DNA of 23,214 bases, taken from Streptomyces fulvoviolaceus. GTDB lineage: Bacteria; Actinomycetota; Actinomycetes; Streptomycetales; Streptomycetaceae. Shown piece after piece: positions 1 through 7,758 of the stretch; within the stretch, counting starts at the first letter, position 1, and every line of letters begins with the position of its first letter. The notes below the pieces were generated by a model that saw only the letters and a program-made list of their open reading frames with translations, had not been told where the DNA came from and did no database searches. The stretch spans positions 1 through 23,214 of the forward strand of contig NZ_JOEY01000089.1 in NCBI RefSeq assembly GCF_000718165.1. The letters are read 5' to 3'. The translations under genes and the position numbers were made by a program.

Positions 1-151
1 GTGAGGGACCCCGCCCTCCCGTTCCCGGACCACGGACACGATCCGTGCCGCCGGACCGTGGAGCGAACGCGGGCAACCAGAACGCCCAACACCGTTCGGA
101 GCGTTCGGCTGAGCATGACTCCTGGCAACAGGACTCACCCCCACTCAGCCT
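1..151. other. No gene recognised at left edge
   Basis: I see no convincing coding sequence in this stretch. The long plus-strand frame that opens at base 1 runs antisense through the permease gene and has the composition of a shadow. The stretch follows the decayed reductase fragment and may be intergenic DNA or further decay. Confidence 0.5.
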
Positions 152-341
152 TTAGGAACGGTTGGTGGCCAGCGAGACGGTGGCCGAGGACGGTGTGGGA
201 CGGGCAGGCGCGGGTTCGAGCAGCGTCACGCGGGTGCCGAGGGCGGGCGCCACCGCCGCGGCCTCGGTGCCGACCACGACCAGAGAGCGACCCGGGCCCG
301 CTTGCCGCGTGCCGGAATCGGGCGACAGAGTCCCACACGTC
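152..341 (-). pseudogene. Relic of NAD(P)/FAD-dependent oxidoreductase (pyridine nucleotide-disulphide family)
   Basis: Read on the minus strand, about 60 codons ending in TAA at 152-154 give a run containing GRSLVVVGTEAAAVAPALG and then TRVTLLEP. This is the pattern of the NAD-binding Rossmann segment of ferredoxin-reductase-like flavoproteins, where a beta strand (LVVVG) is followed by a GxGxxG helix and a second strand ending in an acidic residue (VTLLE). The GxGxxG stretch is shortened to a GTEAAAV form, so several residues of the helix turn seem to be lost. There is no start codon and no FAD domain, and the similarity begins right at the permease stop. I infer a truncated pseudogene. A chance match is possible but unlikely given both strand motifs at the correct spacing. 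Confidence 0.6.
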
Positions 342-1089
342 AGCCGCGCCAGGTGGTGTCCCTGACCCAGGGCAGCGCGAACCGTTCCAACAACACCAGA
401 GCAAAGTAGAGAAGGATGCTCATCAACCCGATCAGGATGATCGCGGCCCAGGCGGTGGCGGTGTCGCCCACCCCACCGGCTTGCACGATCAGATAGCCCA
501 GCCCGGCCTCCCCGGCCTGGAACTCGCCGATGACCGCACCGATCGCGGCGAGAGGCATGGCCACCTTCAACCCGACGAAGATCTGCGGCAGCGCGGCGGG
601 CAACCGTACCTTCCGGAATGCCTGCCAGCGAGAGGCATCCATCGAGCGCACCAACTCGGCCAGGTCCGCCGGGGTCGATGTGAGGCCGGTCGCGGTGGAC
701 AGCACGATCGGGAAGAAGCAGAGCAGGAAGACCATGGTCAGGACCGGCTTCTGACCCCAGCCGAGCGCCCCCACCAACAGCGGCCCGAGCGCGATCTTCG
801 GAACCGCGTTGACGGCGACCAGCAGCGGCGTGAACATTCGCTCCAGTATCCGCGAGGCGGCCAGTGACAGTCCGATCAGAACCCCGCAGGCGCTGGAGAG
901 AACGAACCCGACAACCGTCTCCACCGTGGTGTCACCGGTGTGTTCCAGGAACCGGACCGGGGTTGCGGTGAACGCCGAGAGCACGGCACCTGGCGGAGGC
1001 AGTACTGCCGGGTGGATCACCTCCAGCACCGACGTGAGAAGCGACCACACGCCGAGCGCGACCAGCAGCCCGGCCATGGGCAACAGCAC
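340..1089 (-). CDS. ABC transporter permease, SsuC/TauC type
   Basis: A membrane subunit of an importer in the nitrate/sulfonate/taurine class. The 249 residues contain about six hydrophobic segments. The cytoplasmic coupling loop lies near residues 140-185 (helix ELVRSMDASRWQAFRKVRLPAALP in part), with the usual EAA-type arrangement in which a glycine-rich turn precedes an arginine-lysine-valine-proline patch. It lies 55 bp downstream of the binding-protein gene on the same strand, so the two are probably co-transcribed. The GTG start at 1089 lacks a clear ribosome binding site. The frame stays open further upstream with a natural-looking basic N-terminus but no start codon, so the true start is uncertain (ATG at 1077 is an alternative). 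The substrate cannot be told from the permease. Confidence 0.88.
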   Translation of the reverse strand: MLLPMAGLLVALGVWSLLTSVLEVIHPAVLPPPGAVLSAFTATPVRFLEHTGDTTVETVVGFVLSSACGVLIGLSLAASRILERMFTPLLVAVNAVPKIALGPLLVGALGWGQKPVLTMVFLLCFFPIVLSTATGLTSTPADLAELVRSMDASRWQAFRKVRLPAALPQIFVGLKVAMPLAAIGAVIGEFQAGEAGLGYLIVQAGGVGDTATAWAAIILIGLMSILLYFALVLLERFALPWVRDTTWRG

Positions 1090-1144
1090 GATGCCGACGC
1101 CCGTCCTGCGACGTGGACCGCGGCTCCTCTCCGGCGCGGCGCGA

Positions 1145-2179
1145 TCAGGCCTTCGGTACCAGGTCGAAGTCGATGATCTGCTCAGGGGTCATTCCTTTCG
1201 GCAGCGTGCCCGCGTCCTCCAGAATCTTGATGCTCCTCGCCACCCGCGCGGAGTCCAGCGTTCCGATCACCGTGCCGGAACCGTCTTTTGGTGTGACGTA
1301 CGCGGCCATCAACTCCAACTCGGCTGCCGCAGCGGTCGGATTCGTGGCGTCCACGTTCCGGTTCAGGATCTCGGCGGCTTCCTTCGAGTGGGCGAGGCTG
1401 TACTCCAAGCCCTTGAGCAGCGCGGCGGTGAACCGCTGCACCATCTTCGGATCCTGCTCGGCGATCTTCGTCGACGTGATCAGCACGTTTCCGTACAGGT
1501 CGGGTATCACGTCGCCGTACGGCAGCAGCACGGCCTTCTTCTTCGTCACCGCCTCGATGGTCGGCTTACCCACCACGAACTGGCCGATGCCGTCCACCGA
1601 GCCGCCGGCAAGCGTGCCCATCAGGGTCTGTGCCTCGCCGTTGACCCAGGTCACCTTGTCGGCGTCCACGCCGGCCAGTCGGGCGTACGTCGGGAAGAGG
1701 TTGCGCACGACAGAGCCGGGCGTGTCGGCGAGCCGTTTACCCTCGAGGTCCTTGGGTTTGGCGATGCCGTTGCCCTCGGTGGTGGCGATCGCGGCCATGG
1801 TGCGCTGCTGGATGGCGGCCACCGCGACGAAGTCCTTCGCCTGACCGTTGCCCATATGCAGCAGACCTCCCGTCAGGTCGATGGGGCCGAACTGCGCCTG
1901 GCCACTCACGATGGCCGGAATCACACCGCCGGTGCCCTGGCCCGGCCTGATCGTCACGTCGAAGCCGGCCTCTTTGAAGAACCCCTTGTCCTTCGCGACC
2001 CAGGCGTACGCGTCCCGGCCGAAGTTGCCGAACGAGGTCAGGTAGGTCACCTTCTTCAGCGCCTTGCCGTCCTCACCGGCATCTGTGTCGGAATCCGAGC
2101 CGCCGCACCCCGCGACCAGCGCCAGCGCTGTGGTCAGGGCTACCGCGGCGACCGTACGGGCGAACCTGATCATGCGCAC
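1145..2179 (-). CDS. ABC transporter substrate-binding lipoprotein, NMT1/THI5-like (SsuA family)
   Basis: The solute receptor of the importer, 344 residues. A lipoprotein signal peptide is visible: a basic start, a hydrophobic run, and the lipobox VAGC with the lipidated cysteine at residue 25, followed by a Gly/Ser/Asp-rich linker. The mature part has the family pattern: a strand into YLTSFG, then KDKGFFKEAGFDV near residues 60-72, and GQAQFG around residue 90. The GTG start at 2179 is chosen because AAAGGA lies seven bases upstream. The open frame extends further upstream but lacks homology there. The permease follows on the same strand. The ligand is unknown; related receptors bind sulfonates, nitrate, pyrimidine precursors or aromatic acids. 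Confidence 0.9.
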   Translation of the reverse strand: MRMIRFARTVAAVALTTALALVAGCGGSDSDTDAGEDGKALKKVTYLTSFGNFGRDAYAWVAKDKGFFKEAGFDVTIRPGQGTGGVIPAIVSGQAQFGPIDLTGGLLHMGNGQAKDFVAVAAIQQRTMAAIATTEGNGIAKPKDLEGKRLADTPGSVVRNLFPTYARLAGVDADKVTWVNGEAQTLMGTLAGGSVDGIGQFVVGKPTIEAVTKKKAVLLPYGDVIPDLYGNVLITSTKIAEQDPKMVQRFTAALLKGLEYSLAHSKEAAEILNRNVDATNPTAAAAELELMAAYVTPKDGSGTVIGTLDSARVARSIKILEDAGTLPKGMTPEQIIDFDLVPKA

Positions 2180-2279
2180 AGTGTTGTCCTTTCCGACCGC
2201 CGAACGCGCCGGCGGAGGGGCGTCGAGAAAGACGAGACGGAACGGCGTCACGGAACTGCCGAGGGCATGACACTTGGTG

Positions 2280-2295
2280 CGTACAACAGCGTACG
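2280..2295. promoter_or_regulatory. Inverted repeat, possible operator
   Basis: The arms CGTAC and GTACG (5 bp each) are separated by six bases, about 100 bp upstream of the binding-protein start and 150 bp upstream of the ATPase start. The element is short and could be chance in GC-rich DNA. It matters mainly because a longer dyad lies 23 bp away in the same divergent promoter region. Confidence 0.3.
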
Positions 2296-2317
2296 AGGGA
2301 TGAGCAGTTGTGGGCCA

Positions 2318-2342
2318 GGTGTATGGCATCGGGGCATACACC
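2318..2342. promoter_or_regulatory. Perfect inverted repeat in divergent promoter region, candidate operator
   Basis: The arms GGTGTATG and CATACACC match perfectly over 8 bp with a 9-bp spacer. The repeat lies between the divergently transcribed importer halves, about 140 bp from the minus-strand start and 103 bp from the plus-strand start. This placement suits a regulator-binding site that coordinates both units. No regulator gene is encoded beside it in this window, so the partner is unknown. Confidence 0.45.
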
Positions 2343-2444
2343 GAAAGGACGACAGGTACCGCCGATCGGCCTGCTGCGGGTAGCCTGATGGGGCGTTAGG
2401 ACCCGGCCGGCATGACGATTGCCAGTGGATGGGGAGACCGCCGG

Positions 2445-3230
2445 ATGATCAGACTCACCGGTGTGTCCCGGAGCTTCACCAGCCGGTCCGGTTCGACGGT
2501 GGCGCTCCAGGACATCGGCCTTCACATCGCCGAGGGTGAGTTCGTGGCGGTGGTGGGCCGGTCCGGGTGCGGCAAGTCCACGCTGCTCCGGCTGATCGCC
2601 GGTCTCCTGCCGGTCACCGAGGGCGAGATCACCATCGGCGGCGAGCGAGTCACCGGAGCCCGGCGGGATGTCGCCATGCTGTTCCAGCGGCCTGCACTGC
2701 TGCCCTGGCGGTCCGTCCTCGACAACGTCCTGCTGCCCGTGGAGATCTTCGGCTGGAACAAGGCGAAGCATCGCGAGCGGGCGTACCGGCTGCTGGAGAC
2801 GGCCGGACTCAGCGGCTTCGAGAAGCACCGGCCGCACGAGCTCTCCGGCGGTATGCAGCAGCGTGTCGCGCTGTGCCGGTCGTTGATGGGCGAGCCGCAG
2901 GTGCTGCTCATGGACGAGCCGTTCTCCGCACTCGACGCGCTGACCCGCGCGGACCTCGCGGTGGAGCTCCAGCGCATCCACCTCGAGAACTCGTCCACCG
3001 TCGTCTTTGTCACGCACTCGATAGACGAGGCCGTGCTGCTCGCCGACCGGGTGGTGGTACTCACCCCGCGCCCGGGCCGGATCCGCAAGATCGTCGACAT
3101 CGCCATACCCCGGCCGAGGACGCTGGGCCGAACCGCGCATCTGGGCGAAGTGGCCCGCTGCAGCGCCGATCTGCACGAGCTGCTGATGGAACGGGACACA
3201 TCCTTGGCGGCCGAAACGGAGGGGCGATGA
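2445..3230 (+). CDS. ABC transporter ATP-binding protein, SsuB/TauB type
   Basis: The energising subunit of the importer, 261 residues. All nucleotide-binding elements are present: Walker A GRSGCGKST at 38-46, Q-loop glutamine at 81, signature LSGGMQQR at 133-140, Walker B VLLMDEP at 153-159, D-loop SALD, and the switch histidine at 191. ATG at 2445 is chosen over an in-frame ATG at 2412 because GGGGAG lies eight bases upstream and the protein then begins with the family-typical first strand. It is divergent from the binding protein and permease, an arrangement less usual than one operon. Its TGA overlaps the ATG of the monooxygenase gene, implying translational coupling. Confidence 0.93.
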   Translation: MIRLTGVSRSFTSRSGSTVALQDIGLHIAEGEFVAVVGRSGCGKSTLLRLIAGLLPVTEGEITIGGERVTGARRDVAMLFQRPALLPWRSVLDNVLLPVEIFGWNKAKHRERAYRLLETAGLSGFEKHRPHELSGGMQQRVALCRSLMGEPQVLLMDEPFSALDALTRADLAVELQRIHLENSSTVVFVTHSIDEAVLLADRVVVLTPRPGRIRKIVDIAIPRPRTLGRTAHLGEVARCSADLHELLMERDTSLAAETEGR

Positions 3231-4171
3231 GCCTGCGGATCTGCGTCTTCACCGAGCCGCACCGCGGCGCCGACTACGAGGATCAGCTGCGCTTCGCACA
3301 ACTCGTCGAGGCCTGCGGATTCGAGGGCTTCTTCCGGGCCGATCACTATCAGGCGATGGGTGCCGATCCCGGCCTGCCCGGCCCCACCGACGCCTGGCTG
3401 ACGCTCGGCGCGCTCGCCCGGGAGACCTCCAGGATCCGGCTGGGCACCCTGGTCACCTCGGCCACCTTCCGGCTGCCGGGACCGCTCGCCGTGACGGTGG
3501 CGCAGGTCGACCGGATGAGCGGGGGGCGGGTCGAGCTGGGCCTCGGCGCGGGTTGGTACGAACGGGAACACACCTCGTACGGAATCCCGTTCCCGCCTGC
3601 CCCGGAGCGCTTCGACCGGCTGGAGGAGCAGCTGGCGGTGATCACCGGCCTGTGGCGGACACCGGTGGGCGAGAGCTTCAGCTACCGCGGCGACCACTAC
3701 CAGCTCGTCGACGCGCCCGCCCTGCCGAAGCCCGTGCAGGTGCCGGGCCCGCCGATCATCGTTGGGGGCCGCGGGCCCAAGCGCACCCCGGAGCTGGCAG
3801 CCCGGTACGCCGACGAGTTCAACATGCCCTTCAAGTCGGTGGCGGAGACTGCCCGGGCGTACCGACGGGTCGCCGAGGCGTGCGACCGGACCGGGCGGGC
3901 CGGCGCCGGTCAGCCACCACTGGTGCTCTCGGCCGGTGTCGTGGCGGCCATCGGCCGTACGGACGCGGAGGCGCAACGGCGGGCCGCCCCGCTGCACGCC
4001 AAGAGCGCGCTGCCGCCGGAGGATGCGATGGTCGGATCCCCGGCCCAACTCGTGGAGCGGCTCGGCGAGTTCGCCGCGATCGGCGCAAGCCGTATCCATC
4101 TGCGGCTGATCGACTTCAATGACCTCGACCACCTGGAACTCATCGCCGGTGAGGTGCTCCCGCAGCTGTAG
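3227..4171 (+). CDS. LLM class flavin-dependent oxidoreductase (probably F420-dependent)
   Basis: A 314-residue TIM-barrel oxidoreductase of the bacterial luciferase-like superfamily. Visible features are the N-terminal strand with CVFTEPH, an early FRADHYQ motif around residue 40, the IRLGTLVTSATFRLPGPLA segment in which the substrate-side barrel strand lies, and the GRVELGLGAGWYEREHTSYG motif near residues 100-120 that is characteristic of this superfamily. In actinobacteria many such proteins use F420, but FMN use cannot be excluded. It starts in a 4-bp overlap with the ATPase gene, with GGAGG just upstream. This coupling suggests the enzyme oxidises or reduces what the transporter brings in. 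Confidence 0.9.
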   Translation: MSLRICVFTEPHRGADYEDQLRFAQLVEACGFEGFFRADHYQAMGADPGLPGPTDAWLTLGALARETSRIRLGTLVTSATFRLPGPLAVTVAQVDRMSGGRVELGLGAGWYEREHTSYGIPFPPAPERFDRLEEQLAVITGLWRTPVGESFSYRGDHYQLVDAPALPKPVQVPGPPIIVGGRGPKRTPELAARYADEFNMPFKSVAETARAYRRVAEACDRTGRAGAGQPPLVLSAGVVAAIGRTDAEAQRRAAPLHAKSALPPEDAMVGSPAQLVERLGEFAAIGASRIHLRLIDFNDLDHLELIAGEVLPQL

Positions 4172-4227
4172 AGCGTGAAAGCCGCGGCACGCTGCGGCGA
4201 CCACCGCGTTGTGGATACGGTCTGTAA

Positions 4228-4938
4228 TCAATGGCGCAGGCTGGTGGGAGCGTCACACGGCCCGTCCTGTAACGCCCGGTGGTGGCCTACCAGCACGGTG
4301 AGATCCCGGTGCCGACTCGAACACCTGTACTCAGTCGGTGCCGCACTTGGTGCTGACTGTGCTGCATCAAAATCCGGCATGGGTGCCAGATCGGGCGAGC
4401 TTCGGCCGATGGTCGCCACCGCTGTGGCGACCATGTATCGCCGAACTGTGGGCGTCCCGCCAACGCGGGTGCATACCCGCCGGGCGTCTGCCAGGGCACG
4501 CGGGACGTCCACGTCGGCCCCGCGCTCGTGTCCGATCAGAGCAAGAGCAGCGTGGGCCGCGGCGAAGCCCGGGGCCATCGCCGTGGTTCGGTGGAGTGCC
4601 TTCTCGGCGCCGGCTCGTACCTTCAGCATGCGGTCCACGCCCGAGCGGAAGGCGGCTGCGGCGGAGAAGTGGGTGCTGAGAGCGCGCCGGACCGAGGCAC
4701 CAGACAGTCGCGCGGCGGCCGGGGCGAGCACCTCTTCGACGATCGCTGCGGCCTGGGCGCGGATTTCCGGGATCGCCGTCGTCTCCCACAACTCGCCACG
4801 GCGTGGCGCACCGAGTGTCCATACGGCGTTGCGAAGCGGGCCACCTTCACGGTCCGACAGAGCAACGGAGTGCGTACCGGCTCCTGAAACAGAGTCGGGG
4901 TCCTTCGGATCGCCTCTGCCGGTCCGAGGCGGCTTCAC
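4228..4938 (-). pseudogene. Decayed tetratricopeptide-repeat protein fragment
   Basis: An open frame of 236 codons of which only the middle looks like protein. Positions about 4680 to 4470 encode FRSGVDRMLKVRAGAEKAL, a helix pair with AAHAALALIGHE, then GADVDVPRALADARR. This matches the N-terminal TPR-like helices of a family common in Streptomyces. After DARR the sequence loses helical pattern and turns compositionally odd, so the C-terminal two thirds expected for the family are missing. The N-terminal 85 codons are not recognised and may come from another gene. I infer a truncated pseudogene; a short rapidly evolving protein is the alternative. Confidence 0.45.
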
Positions 4939-5076
4939 CTACTCGCAGGCTGCTTGAACGTGCTGCCTCTATAGACATCAGCCTTCGCAGCCCGATCTGG
5001 CCCGGCTTCGGTGATCGATCGTTGTCCGAACCGCCGGCAGGGAGCCCGTGGCTTCGGATGCTCACCAGCTTTCAGG

Positions 5077-6000
5077 TCATGCACCACGGCGACTCCGCCG
5101 TGGTGCTCGGTCTGTTCGGTCTGCTCGGTCACGCCCCATGGCCGCGGCCGCCAGTGGCCCGGACGCGGTGCGTTGGCCTGGTTCGATCTGGTGGGCGAAC
5201 GCCTGGAGCGCAGCGGAGCTGTTGGGTGGTAGGACGGCCATCATCTGGAGGTCCTGGGCCTCGGCCACCGTGTCCGCCGCCGCGCTGCCTTCCGGGACGT
5301 GCAGCAGTCGTATGTGTCCGTCTCCGGAACCACGGCGGTCCACCGGCGCGACGGCGCCATGGCTTCCGTCCGGCAGGGTCACCCACAGCTGGAAGTCCTC
5401 GAACCGGAAGAAGTCGGCGCCCTTGATGGGCCAGGGATAGTGGTGCTCACCCGGCACTTTGGGCAGGATCCCCTGGTGGTTGCCCGCGCTCAGCGGAACG
5501 CAGGCGTTGAAGAGGGAATCGGTCCACGCCTCGACGTCGTCCGCGTTCCTGATCTTGTCGCGAAGGAGCGCTTCGGCTTCCTCGTAGCCCAGTTCCACGA
5601 GGGCGGGCAGGGTGAGCGGAAAGGCCTCGACGAGTTCGGCCGCCTCCCGCCGGAGCCGGTCCACCCTCGCCGGGTCGGCGCAGAACTGCATGCTCCACTC
5701 GATGCCCGCCCTGGCGCGGTACATCCGCCAGCCCTTCTGTCCCTTGACCCAGAGGCTGCCGCCGTGATGCATCTGCCAGCCCTCGGATGCGGTGGGCCGG
5801 GGGCCGTAGGGCAGGTCGGCATCGTCCATCTCGGCGAGGATCTTTTTCACCACGGTCTTCGCGGCACGGAAGTGCGACGACGTCGTTCGCTTCGGATGTT
5901 CGACCAGGCGGATCTTCCAGGGATGGTCCCCCGAGCGGACACCGCCGGGCTTGAGCCCGGCGGGAATTCGGGTCGCTGTTGCTGAACGTGCGTTGGCCAT
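5077..6000 (-). CDS. DUF6424-like protein of unknown function
   Basis: A 307-residue protein that resembles, from memory, the Streptomyces family annotated DUF6424. Conserved-looking stretches are KPGGVRSGDHPWKI near residue 18, WQMHHGGSLWVKGQ near 75, GIEWSMQFCADP near 100, and GNHQGILPKVPGEHHYPWP near 173. The length and fold are not known to me. No signal peptide or membrane segment is seen. GGAGGA lies five bases before the ATG. It begins 12 bp after the stop of the astacin-like peptidase gene, so the two probably form an operon. The last 30 residues (from about AMGRDRAD) are arginine-rich, span three 9-bp tandem repeats and a perfect hairpin, and may be a frameshifted or extended tail. 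Confidence 0.75.
   Translation of the reverse strand: MANARSATATRIPAGLKPGGVRSGDHPWKIRLVEHPKRTTSSHFRAAKTVVKKILAEMDDADLPYGPRPTASEGWQMHHGGSLWVKGQKGWRMYRARAGIEWSMQFCADPARVDRLRREAAELVEAFPLTLPALVELGYEEAEALLRDKIRNADDVEAWTDSLFNACVPLSAGNHQGILPKVPGEHHYPWPIKGADFFRFEDFQLWVTLPDGSHGAVAPVDRRGSGDGHIRLLHVPEGSAAADTVAEAQDLQMMAVLPPNSSAALQAFAHQIEPGQRTASGPLAAAAMGRDRADRTDRAPRRSRRGA
5082..5105 (-). terminator. Hairpin, probable intrinsic terminator overlapping the gene end
   Basis: The arms CACCACGGCG and CGCCGTGGTG pair perfectly over 10 bp around a 4-base loop. The hairpin sits immediately before the stop codon of the DUF6424-like gene on the minus strand, so it would be translated as well as transcribed. No U-run follows, which is common for terminators in actinobacteria. 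The overlap with coding sequence suggests that the annotated C-terminus is longer than the ancestral one. Confidence 0.5.
5104..5130. repeat. Three tandem 9-bp repeats
   Basis: Three consecutive copies of TGCTCGGTC, the middle one with a single change (TGTTCGGTC). On the minus strand this encodes a repeated Asp-Arg-Ala/Thr tail in the DUF6424-like frame. In a neighbouring frame that opens with GTG at 5132 it encodes a repeated Thr-Glu-Gln start. Such a repeat can expand or contract and shift the tail. Confidence 0.7.
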
Positions 6001-6012
6001 GGCTGTCCTCCG

Positions 6013-7071
6013 TCACCAGTACATGAAGGCCGTGCCGCCGCTGCCCCAGGTGGAGTAGAGGCGTGCGCGGGCCACGTAACGGTGTCCTTTGACGAGCTTC
6101 GTTTCGAGGTGGCCGTTGCGGTCCTCTCCGCTGTCGTCCTCGCCCGTGACGTAGCGCAGTTCGCCGTCGAGTTCTTCGAACAGCACCAGCAGGACATCGC
6201 TGTCCCCGAAGGTGCGCAGTTCGTACTTCCGGGTTTCCGGCGGGACGATCTCGAAGTCCGCCTGCTCACCGGAGGAGAGCTGCAGCGCCGCCGACTCGAA
6301 CGGCTGGAGCTTGGCAGGTTTGGCCGTCAGTGTCGGGTACCACTGCAGGACGTGCTCCTTGTCCAGCGCGGAGATACTGAGCGGCGATTCGATGCCGTTG
6401 CGGTACCTCTCCGGTTGCAGGATCAGCCCGGCCGGGAAGCCGTACTGCATGATCGAGTCGGGGTTCCAGTGGGAACCGGTGACCTCGTCCGGGGAGAGTT
6501 TGCGCAGGATGTTGTGGAACGTGGTCTGCCGGGGCCAGTTGTTGGGCGGCCCGCCGAGTTCGGTGTAGACCTTCTCCTCGTCCCAGACGATGCCCGCGAA
6601 CGGGTTCTGGTGCTCGTGCCCGAAGCCGAGCGTGTGCGCGACCTCGTGCCGTGCGGTGGCCTTGCCGTAACGGCTGGTCAGGTCCCAGCCGTAGCCCATC
6701 GTCGGTTCCTGTGAGCCGATGAGCAGGACGTCCCGGCCGACGTACGACCAGGAGCCCTCGTCCGCCCGGAAGGCGATGCGCACTTCGGCGTCGGCGGGAT
6801 CGGGCACTTCCTCGAACTCCAGCCCTATCCCGAGGTCCTTCCACTCCCGGAAGGCCCGGCGGACCTCGTCGAGTTGCTCCGTCCCTCCGACGTCACCCCC
6901 CTCGTCCAGGAAGGCGTAGTGCAGGATCGTGCCGTTGACCCACTTCGTGCGGATCAGCAGTATCGCGCCGGCTCGGTTCGGACTGAGGTCCGCACGCAAC
7001 GCGGGCTGGGTCTGCGGTGGTTGAGCGCAATACGGAGGAACACCTGTCTCCGTCGCGGGTTGTGTGGTCAT
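6013..7071 (-). CDS. Astacin/matrixin-like zinc metallopeptidase without signal peptide
   Basis: A 352-residue peptidase of the metzincin type. The zinc site HEVAHTLGFGH occupies residues 142-152, with ligands at 142, 146 and 152 and the catalytic glutamate at 143. It is followed by a Met-turn SIMQYG with Met208 and Tyr210, as in astacins. The N-terminal part (about 40-130) has the strand pattern of the upper subdomain. The last 100 residues look like a beta-rich accessory domain ending in GGTAFMYW. There is no secretion signal or obvious pro-domain, unusual for this class. ATG at 7071 has AGAGAG five bases upstream. The frame stays open upstream to a GTG at 7179, but those codons belong to a decayed nuclease gene. 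The DUF6424-like gene follows after 12 bp. Confidence 0.85.
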   Translation of the reverse strand: MTTQPATETGVPPYCAQPPQTQPALRADLSPNRAGAILLIRTKWVNGTILHYAFLDEGGDVGGTEQLDEVRRAFREWKDLGIGLEFEEVPDPADAEVRIAFRADEGSWSYVGRDVLLIGSQEPTMGYGWDLTSRYGKATARHEVAHTLGFGHEHQNPFAGIVWDEEKVYTELGGPPNNWPRQTTFHNILRKLSPDEVTGSHWNPDSIMQYGFPAGLILQPERYRNGIESPLSISALDKEHVLQWYPTLTAKPAKLQPFESAALQLSSGEQADFEIVPPETRKYELRTFGDSDVLLVLFEELDGELRYVTGEDDSGEDRNGHLETKLVKGHRYVARARLYSTWGSGGTAFMYW

Positions 7072-7758
7072 GCTGGCTCTCTTTTCACGCGTACGTGACT
7101 CATGGGGTGCGAGGCTCAGGAGGACCTGTCGGTCTGCGGCGAAGTCCTCCACGCGGTTCAGGGAAGGTTCGAGGTCCACGAAGACCGGGCAGCGATCGGA
7201 CGCCTCGGTCCGGTCCGGTCCGATTCCCGGATACCGGTTGCCCTTGTAGGGGTCGGCCCTCAGCGGCAGCCGTACCCGGAAGATGACCGGTGGCTGCGAG
7301 CAGATGGTCCAGCTGCCGGTACTCGTCCTCAGCGGTCCAGTAGTGCGTCCACTGGTCGGCCTCGGGCAGCCGCTCCACGACGTTCTCCAGCTGGTCCCAG
7401 TGGAGCCAGGTCCTCGAGGAGGTAGGCGGCACCAGGTAGTCGTTGAGATGGCCGAGAACGGCGAACGACGACGCTTTGCGCGGCGCCCTGCGGAAACGAG
7501 CGGTGACGATCTGCATGACCTTGGCGGTCTGGCGTTCCCGTTTCCAACGTGTCTTGTCGCGCTCGCCGTTCATCGACTTGGAGTGGTTGGCATGGAGGGT
7601 GAGCGTCGTGGTGTCCGACACGTCAGTTCTTGCAATTTGGTCTGTTCGACGACCCACCCGCGCATGTTGGCCTCCGCCGGATCGATGCCGTCCCGGAAGT
7701 GCCAACGGGCGAACAGATTCTCGCAGTTGAATGCGGCAAGGCGTACGGTGCTGGACAT
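7072..7758 (-). pseudogene. Decayed endonuclease/exonuclease/phosphatase-family protein
   Basis: Three pieces of one protein lie in order on the minus strand in different frames. The first starts with ATG at 7758 and reads MSSTVRLAAFNCENLFARW, the family's opening strand with its Asn, and runs to about 7625. The second, about 7618 to 7300, contains TLHANHSKSMNG, AVLGHLNDYL and EYRQLDHLL, which correspond to the central and C-terminal catalytic strands. The third, about 7290 to 7165, reads PVIFRVRLPLRAD and EASDRCPVFVDLE; the typical SDHCPV histidine is an Arg. About 100 or more residues between pieces one and two are missing, so this is decay and not only a sequencing slip. The last frame runs without a stop into the astacin-like gene. 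Confidence 0.75.

Noticed and set aside
1..867. Long plus-strand frame of 288 codons from the left edge
   Set aside because: It runs antisense to the permease, has no family pattern and is rich in His/Arg/Gly/Pro, as expected for the shadow of a high-GC gene.
809..2383. Plus-strand frame of 524 codons over the binding-protein gene
   Set aside because: Antisense to a clearly recognised lipoprotein and permease. The composition is that of a shadow frame.
4300..4335. TTCGAGTC on the minus strand, reminiscent of a tRNA T-loop or attachment site
   Set aside because: The flanking bases do not form a 5-bp T-stem and no acceptor, D-arm or anticodon arm can be built around it.
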